Position numbers and translations under genes: made by a program. DNA of 64,000 nt, from NCBI RefSeq assembly GCF_007744675.1, contig NZ_CP036269.1, forward strand, positions 5,869,546-5,933,545, given 5' to 3'. Positions 55,661 through 64,000 of this stretch are shown piece by piece. Under the pieces are notes generated by a model. The model was not told where the DNA came from. It worked only from the letters and a program-made list of their open reading frames with translations, and searched no databases. The DNA comes from Gimesia alba (GTDB lineage: Bacteria; Planctomycetota; Planctomycetia; Planctomycetales; Planctomycetaceae). Every line of letters starts with the position of its first letter. The stretch's first letter is position 1.

Positions 55661-56257
55661 TTAGATATGTGCGACACCGGCAGCCTGCATTTCCTCACAG
55701 GCGCGCTGCACATCATCGGGTTTTAAATTCACCCCGCGGCACCCTTCTCGTATCAAGCTGGTCTTCAAACCGAGCTTGATTGCATCGAGGGCCGTATATT
55801 TGACGCAGTAATCTGTAGCCAGCCCCATGATGACAACTTCATCGACGGCGCGTTCTTTTAAATATTCCGCCAGTCCCGTGGAATGCTGATGGCAGTTATT
55901 GAAAAAGCCGCTATAGCTGTCGATATAAGTATCCGTGCCTTTATGGAAGACACGCGTAATACGATCTGCATGCAGATCGGCGTGGAGTTCCGCGCCCGAG
56001 GTTCCCTGCACACAGTGATCGGGCCACAAAACCTGCTCCAGGCCTCTCAACTCAATCACGTCGCCAATCTGTTTGTTATCATGCTGACTGGCAAAGCTCT
56101 GGTGGTTTTCCGGATGCCAATCCTGCGTCGCAACAACGAGTTCAAAACGAGGCATCCACTCATTGGCAACTGAGATGATTTGATCTCCCTCGGAAACAGC
56201 CAGTGCCCCTCCCGGCAGGAAATCATACTGCAGGTCAACCAGAATCAATGCTTTCAT
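55661..56257 (-). CDS. pncA: Nicotinamidase
   Basis: The protein has 198 aa. MKALILVDLQYDFLPGGALAV (catalytic Asp), TQDWHPENHQSFAS (metal-binding Asp/His), LWPDHCVQGTSGAEL, FHKGTDTYIDSYSGF (catalytic Lys) and VIMGLATDYCVKYTALDA (nucleophilic Cys). All catalytic and metal residues are present. It converts nicotinamide to nicotinate for PncB. Gap to nrtR is 29 bp. Confidence 0.96.
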   Translation of the reverse strand: MKALILVDLQYDFLPGGALAVSEGDQIISVANEWMPRFELVVATQDWHPENHQSFASQHDNKQIGDVIELRGLEQVLWPDHCVQGTSGAELHADLHADRITRVFHKGTDTYIDSYSGFFNNCHQHSTGLAEYLKERAVDEVVIMGLATDYCVKYTALDAIKLGLKTSLIREGCRGVNLKPDDVQRACEEMQAAGVAHI

Positions 56258-56286
56258 CGTTCTATCGTTCTGTTTCAGGGTTCATG

Positions 56287-56976
56287 TCAGATCTCGAAGT
56301 GAAATCCCTGTTTGGTCAAACGCCGATACTTGCGGCGATCAAATTTATAGAGTCGAGCCGCTCGATGAGCGACGTCCGTTTCGACTTCATCCAGTTCTAC
56401 CAAAATGCCCATGCTCAGAATTTTTTTGCGGAAGTTTCGTTTATCCAACTGCCGATCCAGAATAACCTCGTACAGATGTTGAATCTGACGCAGTGTAAAT
56501 TTGGCAGGTAGCAATTCAAATCCAATCGGCTGATAGCGAACTTTGCTTCGCAGCCGCTCATGCGCCATCTTCAAGATTTTCGGATGGTCAAACGCAAGCG
56601 ACGGTACATCCTCAATCGCAAACCAGGCCGCGTTTCGGGCATCGGTGGCAGCATGCACGCGGTGATCAGAAAGGTTCACCAGAGCATAATAAGCCACCGT
56701 CACCACACGTTCGCGCGGATCGCGGTCGACATCGCCGATCGTGTAGAGTTGCTCCAGGTAGACATTTTCGATGCCAGTTTCTTCGCTCAATTCACGGCGG
56801 GCCGCTTCTTCAAGCGTTTCTTCCAGACGAACAAAACCGCCGGGTAAAGCCCAGCAACCTTCGAACGGCTCCAGATCACGCTGAATCAGCAGGACCTTCA
56901 AGTCTTCCTCATCCAGACCAAATACGACGCAGTCAACCGTGAGTGCTGCCCGGGGATATTCATAATGATAATTCAT
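56287..56976 (-). CDS. nrtR: NrtR, NAD-metabolism repressor (Nudix domain plus winged helix)
   Basis: ATG 56976 gives 229 aa; an upstream in-frame GTG lies inside the operator. The Nudix domain (~10-140) has a complete Nudix box, [18 protein letters not shown] plus SEETGI, so it may still hydrolyse ADP-ribose-type ligands. The C-terminal ~80 residues form the winged helix typical of NrtR ([34 protein letters not shown]). ADP-ribose is the usual anti-repressor. It heads the nrtR-pncA-kptA operon and probably represses itself. Confidence 0.95.
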   Translation of the reverse strand: MNYHYEYPRAALTVDCVVFGLDEEDLKVLLIQRDLEPFEGCWALPGGFVRLEETLEEAARRELSEETGIENVYLEQLYTIGDVDRDPRERVVTVAYYALVNLSDHRVHAATDARNAAWFAIEDVPSLAFDHPKILKMAHERLRSKVRYQPIGFELLPAKFTLRQIQHLYEVILDRQLDKRNFRKKILSMGILVELDEVETDVAHRAARLYKFDRRKYRRLTKQGFHFEI

Positions 56977-56987
56977 CTTCAAACCTT

Positions 56988-57006
56988 TAGTGTATATCAC
57001 ACACTA
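56988..57006 (-). promoter_or_regulatory. NrtR-type operator, downstream copy at nrtR
   Basis: TAGTGT-ATATCAC-ACACTA, both arms perfect. It lies just downstream of the -10, in the 5' leader, 11 bases before the nrtR ATG. Confidence 0.8.
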
Positions 57007-57035
57007 TTATTAGTGTCTATACAACACCATGACAA
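57007..57035 (-). promoter_or_regulatory. nrtR promoter with embedded NrtR-type operator
   Basis: On the minus strand -35 TTGTCA (57030-57035) and -10 TAATAA (57007-57012) have a 17-bp spacer. The operator TGGTGT-TGTATAG-ACACTA (57011-57029) fills the spacer and enters the -10 by two bases. The geometry is the same as at 2603-2631. It shares a 23-bp period with the copy at 56988-57006. Confidence 0.8.
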
Positions 57036-57092
57036 CTAAAAAATAAACAGGTTCACAAAAATAACTGATTTTAGCCCAAAAAATAACCAAAA

Positions 57093-59075
57093 TCACAACA
57101 GATCCCGCATATCGCTTAACTCCTGCTCAAATCCACCAGAGAGAATCGGAAAGCGGCACCAGGTTTTCGGATCCAGATTCTCATCGTCCACATGAAACGA
57201 GGGGGCATACCGTTCGCGCTTCCACTGATTACGTGACCAGAGCCGAAAGAATCGCGTAATCCATTCCACCAGTTGAGCAGGCGGGTAGCCTGGAAATTCG
57301 ACCCGCGCCATACGAAACAGATCAACGGGCCCCTGTTTGTCGCGAATCGCGGCTCGCTCGATCCAATCGAGCAGATCGTAGGGCATCAAGTCACCTTCAT
57401 CTGTCTGTTCTGCGTTCTGTGGGCGTAATTCCGCCGTCGGTTCCTGTCGATTGATCAGTTCGAGCACAGGCAGGTTTCCTGTCTCCTCCGGCCCGGTCTC
57501 ACACATCCAGCTCAGCCAACTGCGTAAAAACGCTTTATCGATTCCTGATATTGGCGAGAGTCCGCCGCAGGTATCTCCGTCCATTGTCGTATACCCCACT
57601 GCTGCCTCGGATCGATTGCTGGTCGCTAATAGCAGTGAATCGCGCAAATTGGCAACCATCCACACACCGGGAGCACGGACGCGGGCCTGGATATTCTGGA
57701 GCGCAATATCATCCTCATCCCAGTTGAGATCCCGACCGACTGCTTCCGACACAATTCCCGTATACGCTTCCACGATCGAATCCACATCCAGCCTGAGATA
57801 TTCCGCCCCGATTGCTTCCGCGAGCGAAGCGGCCGCCTGCTCCGTCGTCTCAGAACTGTTACGCGTGGCCTGATAGACGCACGTCAGCAGCCTGGGCATG
57901 ATCTGCTCGGCTGTCTTTAGCTCTGCTAATCCTGCGATATATGCCAGTTTGGACAGAAACTTTTCTGCCCCTAATTCATCCAGCCCCAGTTTCACCAGCA
58001 GCCAAACCAGAACAGCGGCGGCAGCCGAATCCGCGCCACCACTCAGTGAAATCACGAACCCTTTCGCATGGCTCTTTCGCAAGTAATCAAACAGTCCCAG
58101 AGCAATCGTGCGGGTAAACTCTTCTTCTTTGACAGAGGGCCCCTGCTCCCACCCGGGCATTTTGTTCTGAATCGTTTCCGGCTCAATGTCAGCAAAAGCA
58201 AACGGAACGTCCACAGAATTCGCTGCTTGAGGTGTTTGATGCGGTCGAAAGCTCATCAACCGGGCGCGGTTCATGCGTGTAAGATCTACGTCAACGATCG
58301 CTGTCGTGAGCACAACATCGTCAAAGGATAACCGGCGTCCTTCAGCCAGCAACTTTCCGCTACTGGCGATCAGCGCGGCGCCATCATAGATAATCCGTCC
58401 CGCTTCATTGCCGAGCAGATTTGTATAGACATAAGTCACTCCGTAGGCTCGAGAGCTCTCGAGTACCAGTCGACGACGAATCTCCTGCTTGCCAAAGGCA
58501 AAGTGACTGGCACTCGGATTCAAAATAATATCGACGGCCGCCTGTGATAACGCATGCGCGGGGCGATGTGCAGCCCAGGCGTCCTCACAGATTTCAAAAC
58601 CGATCCGCACGCCTTCACAGTCAAAAATCAAATTCCCAAGCGGATAGGACCGGCCCTGAATTTCCACTTCACTCACCTGACTGGATTCCCAGGGCTTGAA
58701 CCAGCGGGGCTCATAATGAATTCCATCACCGGCGAGCTGATTTTTGGCGACAAATCCCATAATCTGTTGATTGGCAATTAGACAGGCACAATTGTAAAGG
58801 GCGCCGCCATGAAACAGGGGAAGCCCCAGTGAAACAACAATTCCTTCTGTCAGCGGAACCAGATCCAGCAACGTGCGTAAAGCCCTTTGCTGAACGTCGA
58901 CTGAGAGAAACGCATCTTCACAACCATAACCTGTGATACACAATTCCGGCAGGCAAACCAGGCTGGCACCCTGATCGCGGGCTAAGGTGATCGCAGATTT
59001 GATGTTGGTTAAATTACCTTCCCAGTCCAATGGGGTTTGATTGAGAACAGCGGTTGCGACTTTGATAAGTTGCAT
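57093..59075 (-). CDS. nadE: Glutamine-dependent NAD+ synthetase
   Basis: The protein has 660 aa. The N-terminal nitrilase-fold glutaminase (~1-290) has SLVCLPELCITGYGCED (catalytic Glu), KNQLAGDG (Lys) and GFEICEDAW (nucleophilic Cys). The synthetase half has the PP-loop ISLSGGADSAAAA and the SNRSEAAVGYTTMDGDTCGG block. It amidates nicotinate adenine dinucleotide to NAD. It is 44 bp after pncB, so the two genes form an operon under an NrtR-type operator. Confidence 0.96.
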   Translation of the reverse strand: MQLIKVATAVLNQTPLDWEGNLTNIKSAITLARDQGASLVCLPELCITGYGCEDAFLSVDVQQRALRTLLDLVPLTEGIVVSLGLPLFHGGALYNCACLIANQQIMGFVAKNQLAGDGIHYEPRWFKPWESSQVSEVEIQGRSYPLGNLIFDCEGVRIGFEICEDAWAAHRPAHALSQAAVDIILNPSASHFAFGKQEIRRRLVLESSRAYGVTYVYTNLLGNEAGRIIYDGAALIASSGKLLAEGRRLSFDDVVLTTAIVDVDLTRMNRARLMSFRPHQTPQAANSVDVPFAFADIEPETIQNKMPGWEQGPSVKEEEFTRTIALGLFDYLRKSHAKGFVISLSGGADSAAAAVLVWLLVKLGLDELGAEKFLSKLAYIAGLAELKTAEQIMPRLLTCVYQATRNSSETTEQAAASLAEAIGAEYLRLDVDSIVEAYTGIVSEAVGRDLNWDEDDIALQNIQARVRAPGVWMVANLRDSLLLATSNRSEAAVGYTTMDGDTCGGLSPISGIDKAFLRSWLSWMCETGPEETGNLPVLELINRQEPTAELRPQNAEQTDEGDLMPYDLLDWIERAAIRDKQGPVDLFRMARVEFPGYPPAQLVEWITRFFRLWSRNQWKRERYAPSFHVDDENLDPKTWCRFPILSGGFEQELSDMRDLL

Positions 59076-59119
59076 TTTCGTGCCAATTCGTTTTCTACAG
59101 TTGAATAATCATGCTTGTA

Positions 59120-60592
59120 TCACAATGGTGTTTGTATGCTGCGTGCCCGATGAATCCACTCGGTTTTTAAATCGTACAACTCCTGCTCTAACCCGACCGG
59201 ATAGGGCTGTGGGTTTTCATGTCGTCGCACTCCCACATGAAACAAGGCAAGCTGCTGCTCGACCCGTTCCCGAATTGTTGTCAGCGATTCATGCCGATAG
59301 ACAATGTCACCGTTGCGAACAACGGGAACCAGCAGATCCACGGCGTTCAGCCCCCCATCCAACGGCTGACGGTTTATCGGATCCAGCGGATCAACCATGA
59401 CTACGGTATCCAAATTCGCGTTGAGTTCATTAAACATCACATCAGCAACGGCTCCGGCTTCATTTTGGAACCGTCTGACTTGCAGCATACCAGGAGTTGA
59501 TGTCTTGATGGCCTGCTCTGACAATTTCAGTTTCGGCTGCCACTCGCCCTTTTCATTTTTGATCGCCCCCAGTTTGTAGACGCCCCCCAGTGCAGGCTGA
59601 TCATACGCAGTCACCAGCTTGGTGCCAACGCCCCAGACAGCAATCGTCGCTCCCTGCGCTTTCAGACTGGTGATAACTGCTTCATCCAGATCGTTACTCG
59701 CAACAATCGCCACACTGGTGAGTCCTGCCGCATCCAGCAGCTGGCGTGCTTCGATACTGAGTTGGGCCAAATCCCCGGAATCAAGACGTATCCCCACCAT
59801 TTCATGACCCGCTTCCCGTAGCCTCAGGCCAACCCGGATTGCGTTTCGCACGCCCTCCAGCGTGTCGTAGGTGTCGACGAGGAACACACAATTATTCGGC
59901 ATCGCGTGAGCGTACTCTTCAAATGCAGAGAGTTCATCATCAAACGACATCACCCAACTGTGTGCGTGGGTGCCTTTGACGGGGATCTCAAATAATTTTC
60001 CCGCCAGCACATTGGAAGTAGCTGCACAACCGCCGATATACGCGGCACGGCTGGCCGCTAAACCGCCATCAATTCCCTGGGCACGTCGGAGTCCGAATTC
60101 CAGCACAGGGTCGCCTCCCGTCGCCGCACAAATTCGCGCGGACTTGGTGGCAATCAACGTCTGAAAGTTAATGAGATTGAGCAGTGCCGTCTCCAGAAGC
60201 TGACACTGCAGAATCGGACCTTTCACACGCACCAAAGGCTCATGCGGAAAGACAACGGTGCCTTCCGGGACAGCATCCAGATCGCAGCTTAATTTCAGTT
60301 CCGATAGATAGGTTAGAAATTCTGTGGCAAATAGCGGTCGACCATCGTTTCCTTCCAGCTGTGAAAGATACTTAATATCCTCAGCGGTGAATCGGAACTG
60401 TTTCAGATAGTCAAATATGTATTCCAGTCCCGCGGCAATCGTATAACCCCCGCGAAACGGGTTGCTTCGAAAGAACAAATGAAACACCGCTTCCCGCTCG
60501 GACCGCCCCGACTTCCAATAGCCTTGAGACATCGTGAGCTGATAAAGATCTGTCAGTAGCGCTAAAGAAGTTTCATAGATATTCGTAAGCAT
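59120..60592 (-). CDS. pncB: Nicotinate phosphoribosyltransferase
   Basis: ATG 60592 has AAGGAG ~7 bases upstream; the product is 490 aa. Motifs include [64 protein letters not shown] (phosphohistidine region) and [13 protein letters not shown]. It makes nicotinate mononucleotide from nicotinate and PRPP. First gene of the pncB-nadE operon. Confidence 0.95.
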   Translation of the reverse strand: MLTNIYETSLALLTDLYQLTMSQGYWKSGRSEREAVFHLFFRSNPFRGGYTIAAGLEYIFDYLKQFRFTAEDIKYLSQLEGNDGRPLFATEFLTYLSELKLSCDLDAVPEGTVVFPHEPLVRVKGPILQCQLLETALLNLINFQTLIATKSARICAATGGDPVLEFGLRRAQGIDGGLAASRAAYIGGCAATSNVLAGKLFEIPVKGTHAHSWVMSFDDELSAFEEYAHAMPNNCVFLVDTYDTLEGVRNAIRVGLRLREAGHEMVGIRLDSGDLAQLSIEARQLLDAAGLTSVAIVASNDLDEAVITSLKAQGATIAVWGVGTKLVTAYDQPALGGVYKLGAIKNEKGEWQPKLKLSEQAIKTSTPGMLQVRRFQNEAGAVADVMFNELNANLDTVVMVDPLDPINRQPLDGGLNAVDLLVPVVRNGDIVYRHESLTTIRERVEQQLALFHVGVRRHENPQPYPVGLEQELYDLKTEWIHRARSIQTPL

Positions 60593-60614
60593 TGTTGTTT
60601 CTCCTTGAAACACT

Positions 60615-60649
60615 TAGTGTATATTACACACTTTCGCATCTAAAATCAA
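60615..60649 (-). promoter_or_regulatory. pncB promoter with overlapping NrtR-type operator
   Basis: On the minus strand -35 TTGATT (60644-60649) and -10 TAATAT (60621-60626) are 17 bp apart. The operator AAGTGT-GTAATAT-ACACTA (60615-60633) covers the -10. One arm has a single change from consensus. It lies 22 bases upstream of the pncB ATG. Confidence 0.8.
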
Positions 60650-61156
60650 GATCACTTTAGATTAATTTAAAATCGAATAACCGGCTGTGACCTGAATCTG
60701 CCCTTCGAAGATTTCCGAGGGCTTACAGACAACAACCTCATCATAGCAAATCATCGACGATGCTGAGTGAAAATGGAACCTGACAGTGCAACCGACTTCA
60801 AGGAATTCGTCTTGAAATATGCGCCATAAGCGAAGCGGTTTCTTTAGTTTCTCGCTAAACCGCCCCGTTTTATGAAAAACAGGACGCGATTTCCAGTCAC
60901 TCGCTGAAAAACCGGCATTGCTCAAATGACAACCACAACTTCAATGACTCAAGCTGGTTTCCACAAGTGGATCAGGTTGCATTCGATCTTGTACCAATCG
61001 CCCATCCTTGCTAACGTTCCCCCTATCCTGATGCCTGATCCATATGCTCAATCAACTCCTCTCTCGAGTATTCTACAGCCTGATTTGTAACAAGCGTCTT
61101 CAACATAGAATAATCCAGTTCTGAGCTGTCTCCTTCTTTAAAAAAGGAAAAACGTC
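60650..61156. other. Intergenic region upstream of pncB and the Tat sulfatase, ~507 bp
   Basis: It separates pncB (minus) from the sulfatase gene (plus). A minus-strand open frame at 60662-60925 (87 aa, TTG start) has a protein-like composition but no ribosome-binding site, so I leave it as unproven. A GC-poor stretch upstream of the sulfatase should carry its promoter. Confidence 0.4.
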
Positions 61157-62881
61157 ATGGAACAATCTCCGCTGAACCGTCGCGATTTCAATAAGCTAAC
61201 CGTAGCTGCTGTGAGTGGAGCACTCTCAACCAGCCAACGTTCCAATGCGGATGAAAACGCAGCGACTCGAAAACAGCCTTATAATATCGTGATGGTCATG
61301 GCTGACCAGGAATCCTATCACTTGAATCAGCCGGCCGGTTACGAGCTTCCCTCGCGTGCTGAACTGAGTCGCCGGGGAACCACCTTTGAAAATCATTATA
61401 TCGCAGCCGCAATGTGTACCCCCTCACGGGGAGTCCTCTTCAGCGGACGTCCTCCCCAAATTAATGGGGTCTTCGACCAGATGGAACTCGGATATGTTCC
61501 CAGCTTGAATAAAGACAAGCCGAGTATGGGGACAGTGATGAAAGCACTCGGATATACAACCGCCTATTTTGGAAAATTTGAACTCCGTCGCGACATTATC
61601 TACCCTAAGGACACGATCAATTATACAACAGCACTTACCGAATACGGCTTCGACACATTTGCCCCGGATGGAGATAAAATTGGTGCCCCCAACCAGGGTT
61701 ATGATACTGACAACTACACGGTCATAGAGGGAACACGCTGGCTGCGAACTAATGCGCATCAGTTGAACCGAGAAGGTAAACCCTGGTTTTTACTGACCAG
61801 CATGGTCAGTCCGCACGATATTATGTATGCGAACGGAAATCTGCCTGGTGAAAAAGTACAAGTCTCTCAGGCCGGCGCAGAGCTGACACATCCGCCTCAA
61901 AATAGTCTGTATCAATATCCATGGCGATTTCCCCTCTCCCCCAGCCGACTGCAGCCTGTGAAACCTCCCGCTCGACCAGATGCGCAGCTGCAATATCTGG
62001 AAGGCTGGTCGTACTGGTTGGGAACCATCCCCGCCGATCGTACAGAGATGTGGCGAATTTTTTATAACTACTATCTCAATTTAATCCGTGACAACGACCG
62101 GATGTTGCAATCATTGCTGACAACGTGTGATGAACTGGATCTCTGGAAAAACACGATCTTCATCTTTACCGCCGATCATGGCGAATTGGGAGGCAGTCAT
62201 GGTGGCTTGCGGGGGAAAGGACCATTTCCGTTTGAGCAACAATCGCACGTTCCTTTCATCATCGTACATCCGGATCATCAAGGGGGCCGAAGTTGTACTG
62301 CCGTCACCAGCCATATCGACCTGTTACCAACTCTGGCCAGTCTGACAGAGCAACCCCTGGACGCACGTAAAAAAGCAACACAGGGCATGCCTGGTAAGGA
62401 TATCTCGGTACTACTGGAGAATCCGGAAGCGGCTGCCGCAGATGCAATTCGAAAAGGGGCTCTCTTTAATTATGTCGGTCTGCAGACCATCGACGCCAAT
62501 TACTTAAAGAAAATCGCCCCACTGCAGGCACATAGCAAGTTTGTTCCCCCACTCAAAGAGCTTCACCCCAATCTGAAAAAACGCGGCTTCCTGAATTTCG
62601 TGTTTGACGGGCGCTATAAATATGCTCGGTATTACGCACCCAGTGAATTCAACATGCCAGAAACGCTCGAACAGATATATCAATACAACGATCTGGAACT
62701 GTTTGACCTTTACTGTGACCCCCATGAAATGAACAACCTGGCGATGGAGCCGGAAGCAAACCGGGAACTGATCTTAAGGCTCAACGGCTTAATGAACGAA
62801 TTGATGATGCAAGAAGTGGGCGTCCATGACGGCCAGTTTTTACCCGCAGCCGTTCGCCCCAAAGGGCCGATCAAGTTCTGA
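61157..62881 (+). CDS. Sulfatase exported by the Tat pathway
   Basis: The protein has 574 aa; AAAAGGAAAAACGTC precedes ATG. A twin-arginine leader, NRRDFNKLTVAAVSGAL, differs from the Sec-type leader of the sulfatase at 17739. The formylglycine motif is C87-T-P-S-R. Metal ligands are MVMADQES near residue 50 (D-Q, as in choline-sulfatase-like enzymes, and not D-D) and FTADHGELGGSH. HIDLLPTLASL is the usual C-terminal half block. Likely a periplasmic sulfatase of algal sulfated glycans. Confidence 0.92.
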   Translation: MEQSPLNRRDFNKLTVAAVSGALSTSQRSNADENAATRKQPYNIVMVMADQESYHLNQPAGYELPSRAELSRRGTTFENHYIAAAMCTPSRGVLFSGRPPQINGVFDQMELGYVPSLNKDKPSMGTVMKALGYTTAYFGKFELRRDIIYPKDTINYTTALTEYGFDTFAPDGDKIGAPNQGYDTDNYTVIEGTRWLRTNAHQLNREGKPWFLLTSMVSPHDIMYANGNLPGEKVQVSQAGAELTHPPQNSLYQYPWRFPLSPSRLQPVKPPARPDAQLQYLEGWSYWLGTIPADRTEMWRIFYNYYLNLIRDNDRMLQSLLTTCDELDLWKNTIFIFTADHGELGGSHGGLRGKGPFPFEQQSHVPFIIVHPDHQGGRSCTAVTSHIDLLPTLASLTEQPLDARKKATQGMPGKDISVLLENPEAAAADAIRKGALFNYVGLQTIDANYLKKIAPLQAHSKFVPPLKELHPNLKKRGFLNFVFDGRYKYARYYAPSEFNMPETLEQIYQYNDLELFDLYCDPHEMNNLAMEPEANRELILRLNGLMNELMMQEVGVHDGQFLPAAVRPKGPIKF

Positions 62882-62922
62882 GCCAATCGGAAACAAGACT
62901 TGAGATTGAAGACTCAACACGG

Positions 62923-64000
62923 TTATTTCTCAACCGGAATGAAGCGATAGATCGTATCGATGATACGATTATGGTGCTTCGTACGATTGACCGTGTTACT
63001 TTGCATGAGCAACACTCCCACCAAATCCCGTTCAAAGTCGACCCAGGCGACAGGGCCCGAATAACCGGGGTGTGACAAAATACGCGAATTACCGTTCACT
63101 TTACTGTCTTTAATCTGAAAGGCCAATCCGTATCGACCATTGGTTCCCGGCTGAGGTTGATAGAGTTGCTGTAATGCCTCCGCTTCAATCAGCTGTTTCC
63201 CATTGTGAATACCGTGATTCAGATGCAGCTGCATCAGCGTGCCGATATCATCGAGCGTCGAATAGACGCCGCCACCAGCTGTGGAAAACCGCTTGTTCTG
63301 TCTTTCGGCCACTTCCAGACCAAAGTTATCCGGCTCGAAGACGCCCGCTTTGCTCGACTGATACAAGGGTGCAAGCTTCTTCAGTTCCTCTTTCGTCGGC
63401 TGAATCGTTGAAGCCTTCAGATTGAGGGGTTTAAAGACACGGTTCTGCATCAGTTCGATAAATGTTTTCCCCGTAATTTTTTCAGCCACGCAGGCAGAGA
63501 GATCGATGGGGCGACCATACATCATCCGCGTCCCCGGTTCGACGACGAGCCCCAGTTTCAGACAGCCATTCACAAAATCCTCTGGCGTCTGCGGGAAGAC
63601 ATAGTCTTTGAGTTCCGGGCTGGATTTCTCAAGCTGTTTTTCCGACTTGAGCCAGTTATCGTTGGGAATTCCCGAAGTGTGACTGAGCACATGAGACAAA
63701 CGGACCGGCTGTTTCGGCTTAGCACCGTCGGGCAGTCGGATCTCGGCAAACTCCGGGAAAGTTTTCGCAATCGGATCATCAAACGTCAATAGACCGTCAT
63801 CCACCAGCGAAGCCATGAGTGTGGCGGTAAACAGTTTACCGGTCGACGCCAGCCAGCAGAGTTGATCCACGGTAAAGGGTTTCTTTGTTTCGATATCGAC
63901 GACGCCATGTGCTTCGCGCATGACAACCTTGCCACGATGAATAAGCAAAACAGAAATTCCAGGGTAATAACCTTCCTTGATCACCGCCTGAATTTTCGCA
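62923..64000 (-). CDS. Serine hydrolase of the class C β-lactamase/esterase type (5' partial)
   Basis: The frame is open to the window edge, and residues before GTG 63984 (AKIQAV) continue the family pattern, so the start is outside. The catalytic S-T-G-K is in LASTGKLFTATL. The second-motif tyrosine (Y-x-N in the family) appears as MYGRP, so Asn is not conserved. The third motif is SHPGYSGP (H-x-G). Such proteins are often periplasmic esterases or D-alanyl peptidases and not antibiotic-resistance enzymes. It converges on the sulfatase gene. Confidence 0.85.
   Translation of the reverse strand, partial: AKIQAVIKEGYYPGISVLLIHRGKVVMREAHGVVDIETKKPFTVDQLCWLASTGKLFTATLMASLVDDGLLTFDDPIAKTFPEFAEIRLPDGAKPKQPVRLSHVLSHTSGIPNDNWLKSEKQLEKSSPELKDYVFPQTPEDFVNGCLKLGLVVEPGTRMMYGRPIDLSACVAEKITGKTFIELMQNRVFKPLNLKASTIQPTKEELKKLAPLYQSSKAGVFEPDNFGLEVAERQNKRFSTAGGGVYSTLDDIGTLMQLHLNHGIHNGKQLIEAEALQQLYQPQPGTNGRYGLAFQIKDSKVNGNSRILSHPGYSGPVAWVDFERDLVGVLLMQSNTVNRTKHHNRIIDTIYRFIPVEK

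Noticed and set aside
60662-60925. Minus-strand 87-aa open frame
   Set aside because: TTG start without ribosome-binding site, no signal peptide or motif; kept only as a note on the intergenic region.
1-64000. CRISPR arrays, insertion sequences or prophage
   Set aside because: No regularly spaced repeats, transposase or integrase motifs, or phage structural genes were seen on either strand.

Overview
The window looks like a chromosomal segment of a marine planctomycete, probably a Gimesia-like member of Planctomycetaceae. This is inferred from gene content and not from any database search. Pointers are two DUF1559 pseudopilin-type genes plus a diverged third, a PVC-type propeller/HEAT/cytochrome c protein, two formylglycine sulfatases, secreted leucine-rich-repeat proteins, a MetallophosN-type phosphoesterase, ectoine synthesis and moderate GC by eye. 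No insertion sequence, phage or CRISPR array was found.

Layout. 1-8.7 kb: a partial DUF3300-like repetitive protein, a diverged DUF1559 protein, a radical SAM/PLP two-gene operon, then a cluster of membrane-anchored LRR and small hypothetical proteins. 8.7-24.1 kb: a SulP transporter-carbonic anhydrase fusion, a PQQ-propeller protein, class II photolyase, a methyltransferase, small secreted paralogues, a DUF2975/XRE/VOC group, a sulfatase, a zinc-ribbon/propeller protein, a cytochrome c' and a phosphoesterase. 24.3-35.9 kb: tandem DUF1559 copies, an endonuclease/exonuclease/phosphatase-fold protein, a PVC cytochrome, an esterase, a GH-like protein, YaaA and tandem O-methyltransferases. 35.9-42.6 kb: a type-I-secretion-like operon (ABC, HlyD, TolC, outer-membrane protein) whose ABC ATPase is strongly degenerate. 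43-51.2 kb: GDPD, a hypothetical protein, a MarR regulator, ectABC and a TRAP transporter. 51.3-60.6 kb: an odd tRNA-like gene and slipin, two membrane proteins, NADAR, then an NAD-salvage block (kptA, pncA, nrtR, nadE, pncB). 61-64 kb: a Tat sulfatase and a partial serine hydrolase.

The most interesting result is regulatory. A 19-bp inverted repeat, TAGTGT-N7-ACACTA, sits inside well-formed promoters of nrtR-pncA-kptA (two copies) and pncB-nadE. An exact-arm copy lies precisely between the -35 and -10 of the radical SAM/PLP operon about 54 kb away. This predicts that the NAD-responsive repressor NrtR controls that uncharacterised pair, whose radical SAM enzyme has Tyr in place of the first cluster cysteine. 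The NAD block also contains two NAD/ADP-ribose-linked enzymes, KptA (RNA 2'-phosphotransferase) and NADAR. It lies a few kb from a slipin preceded by a tRNA-like gene with anticodon AUG and a bulged acceptor stem. Together these suggest an NAD-coupled RNA-repair or ADP-ribose-handling neighbourhood.
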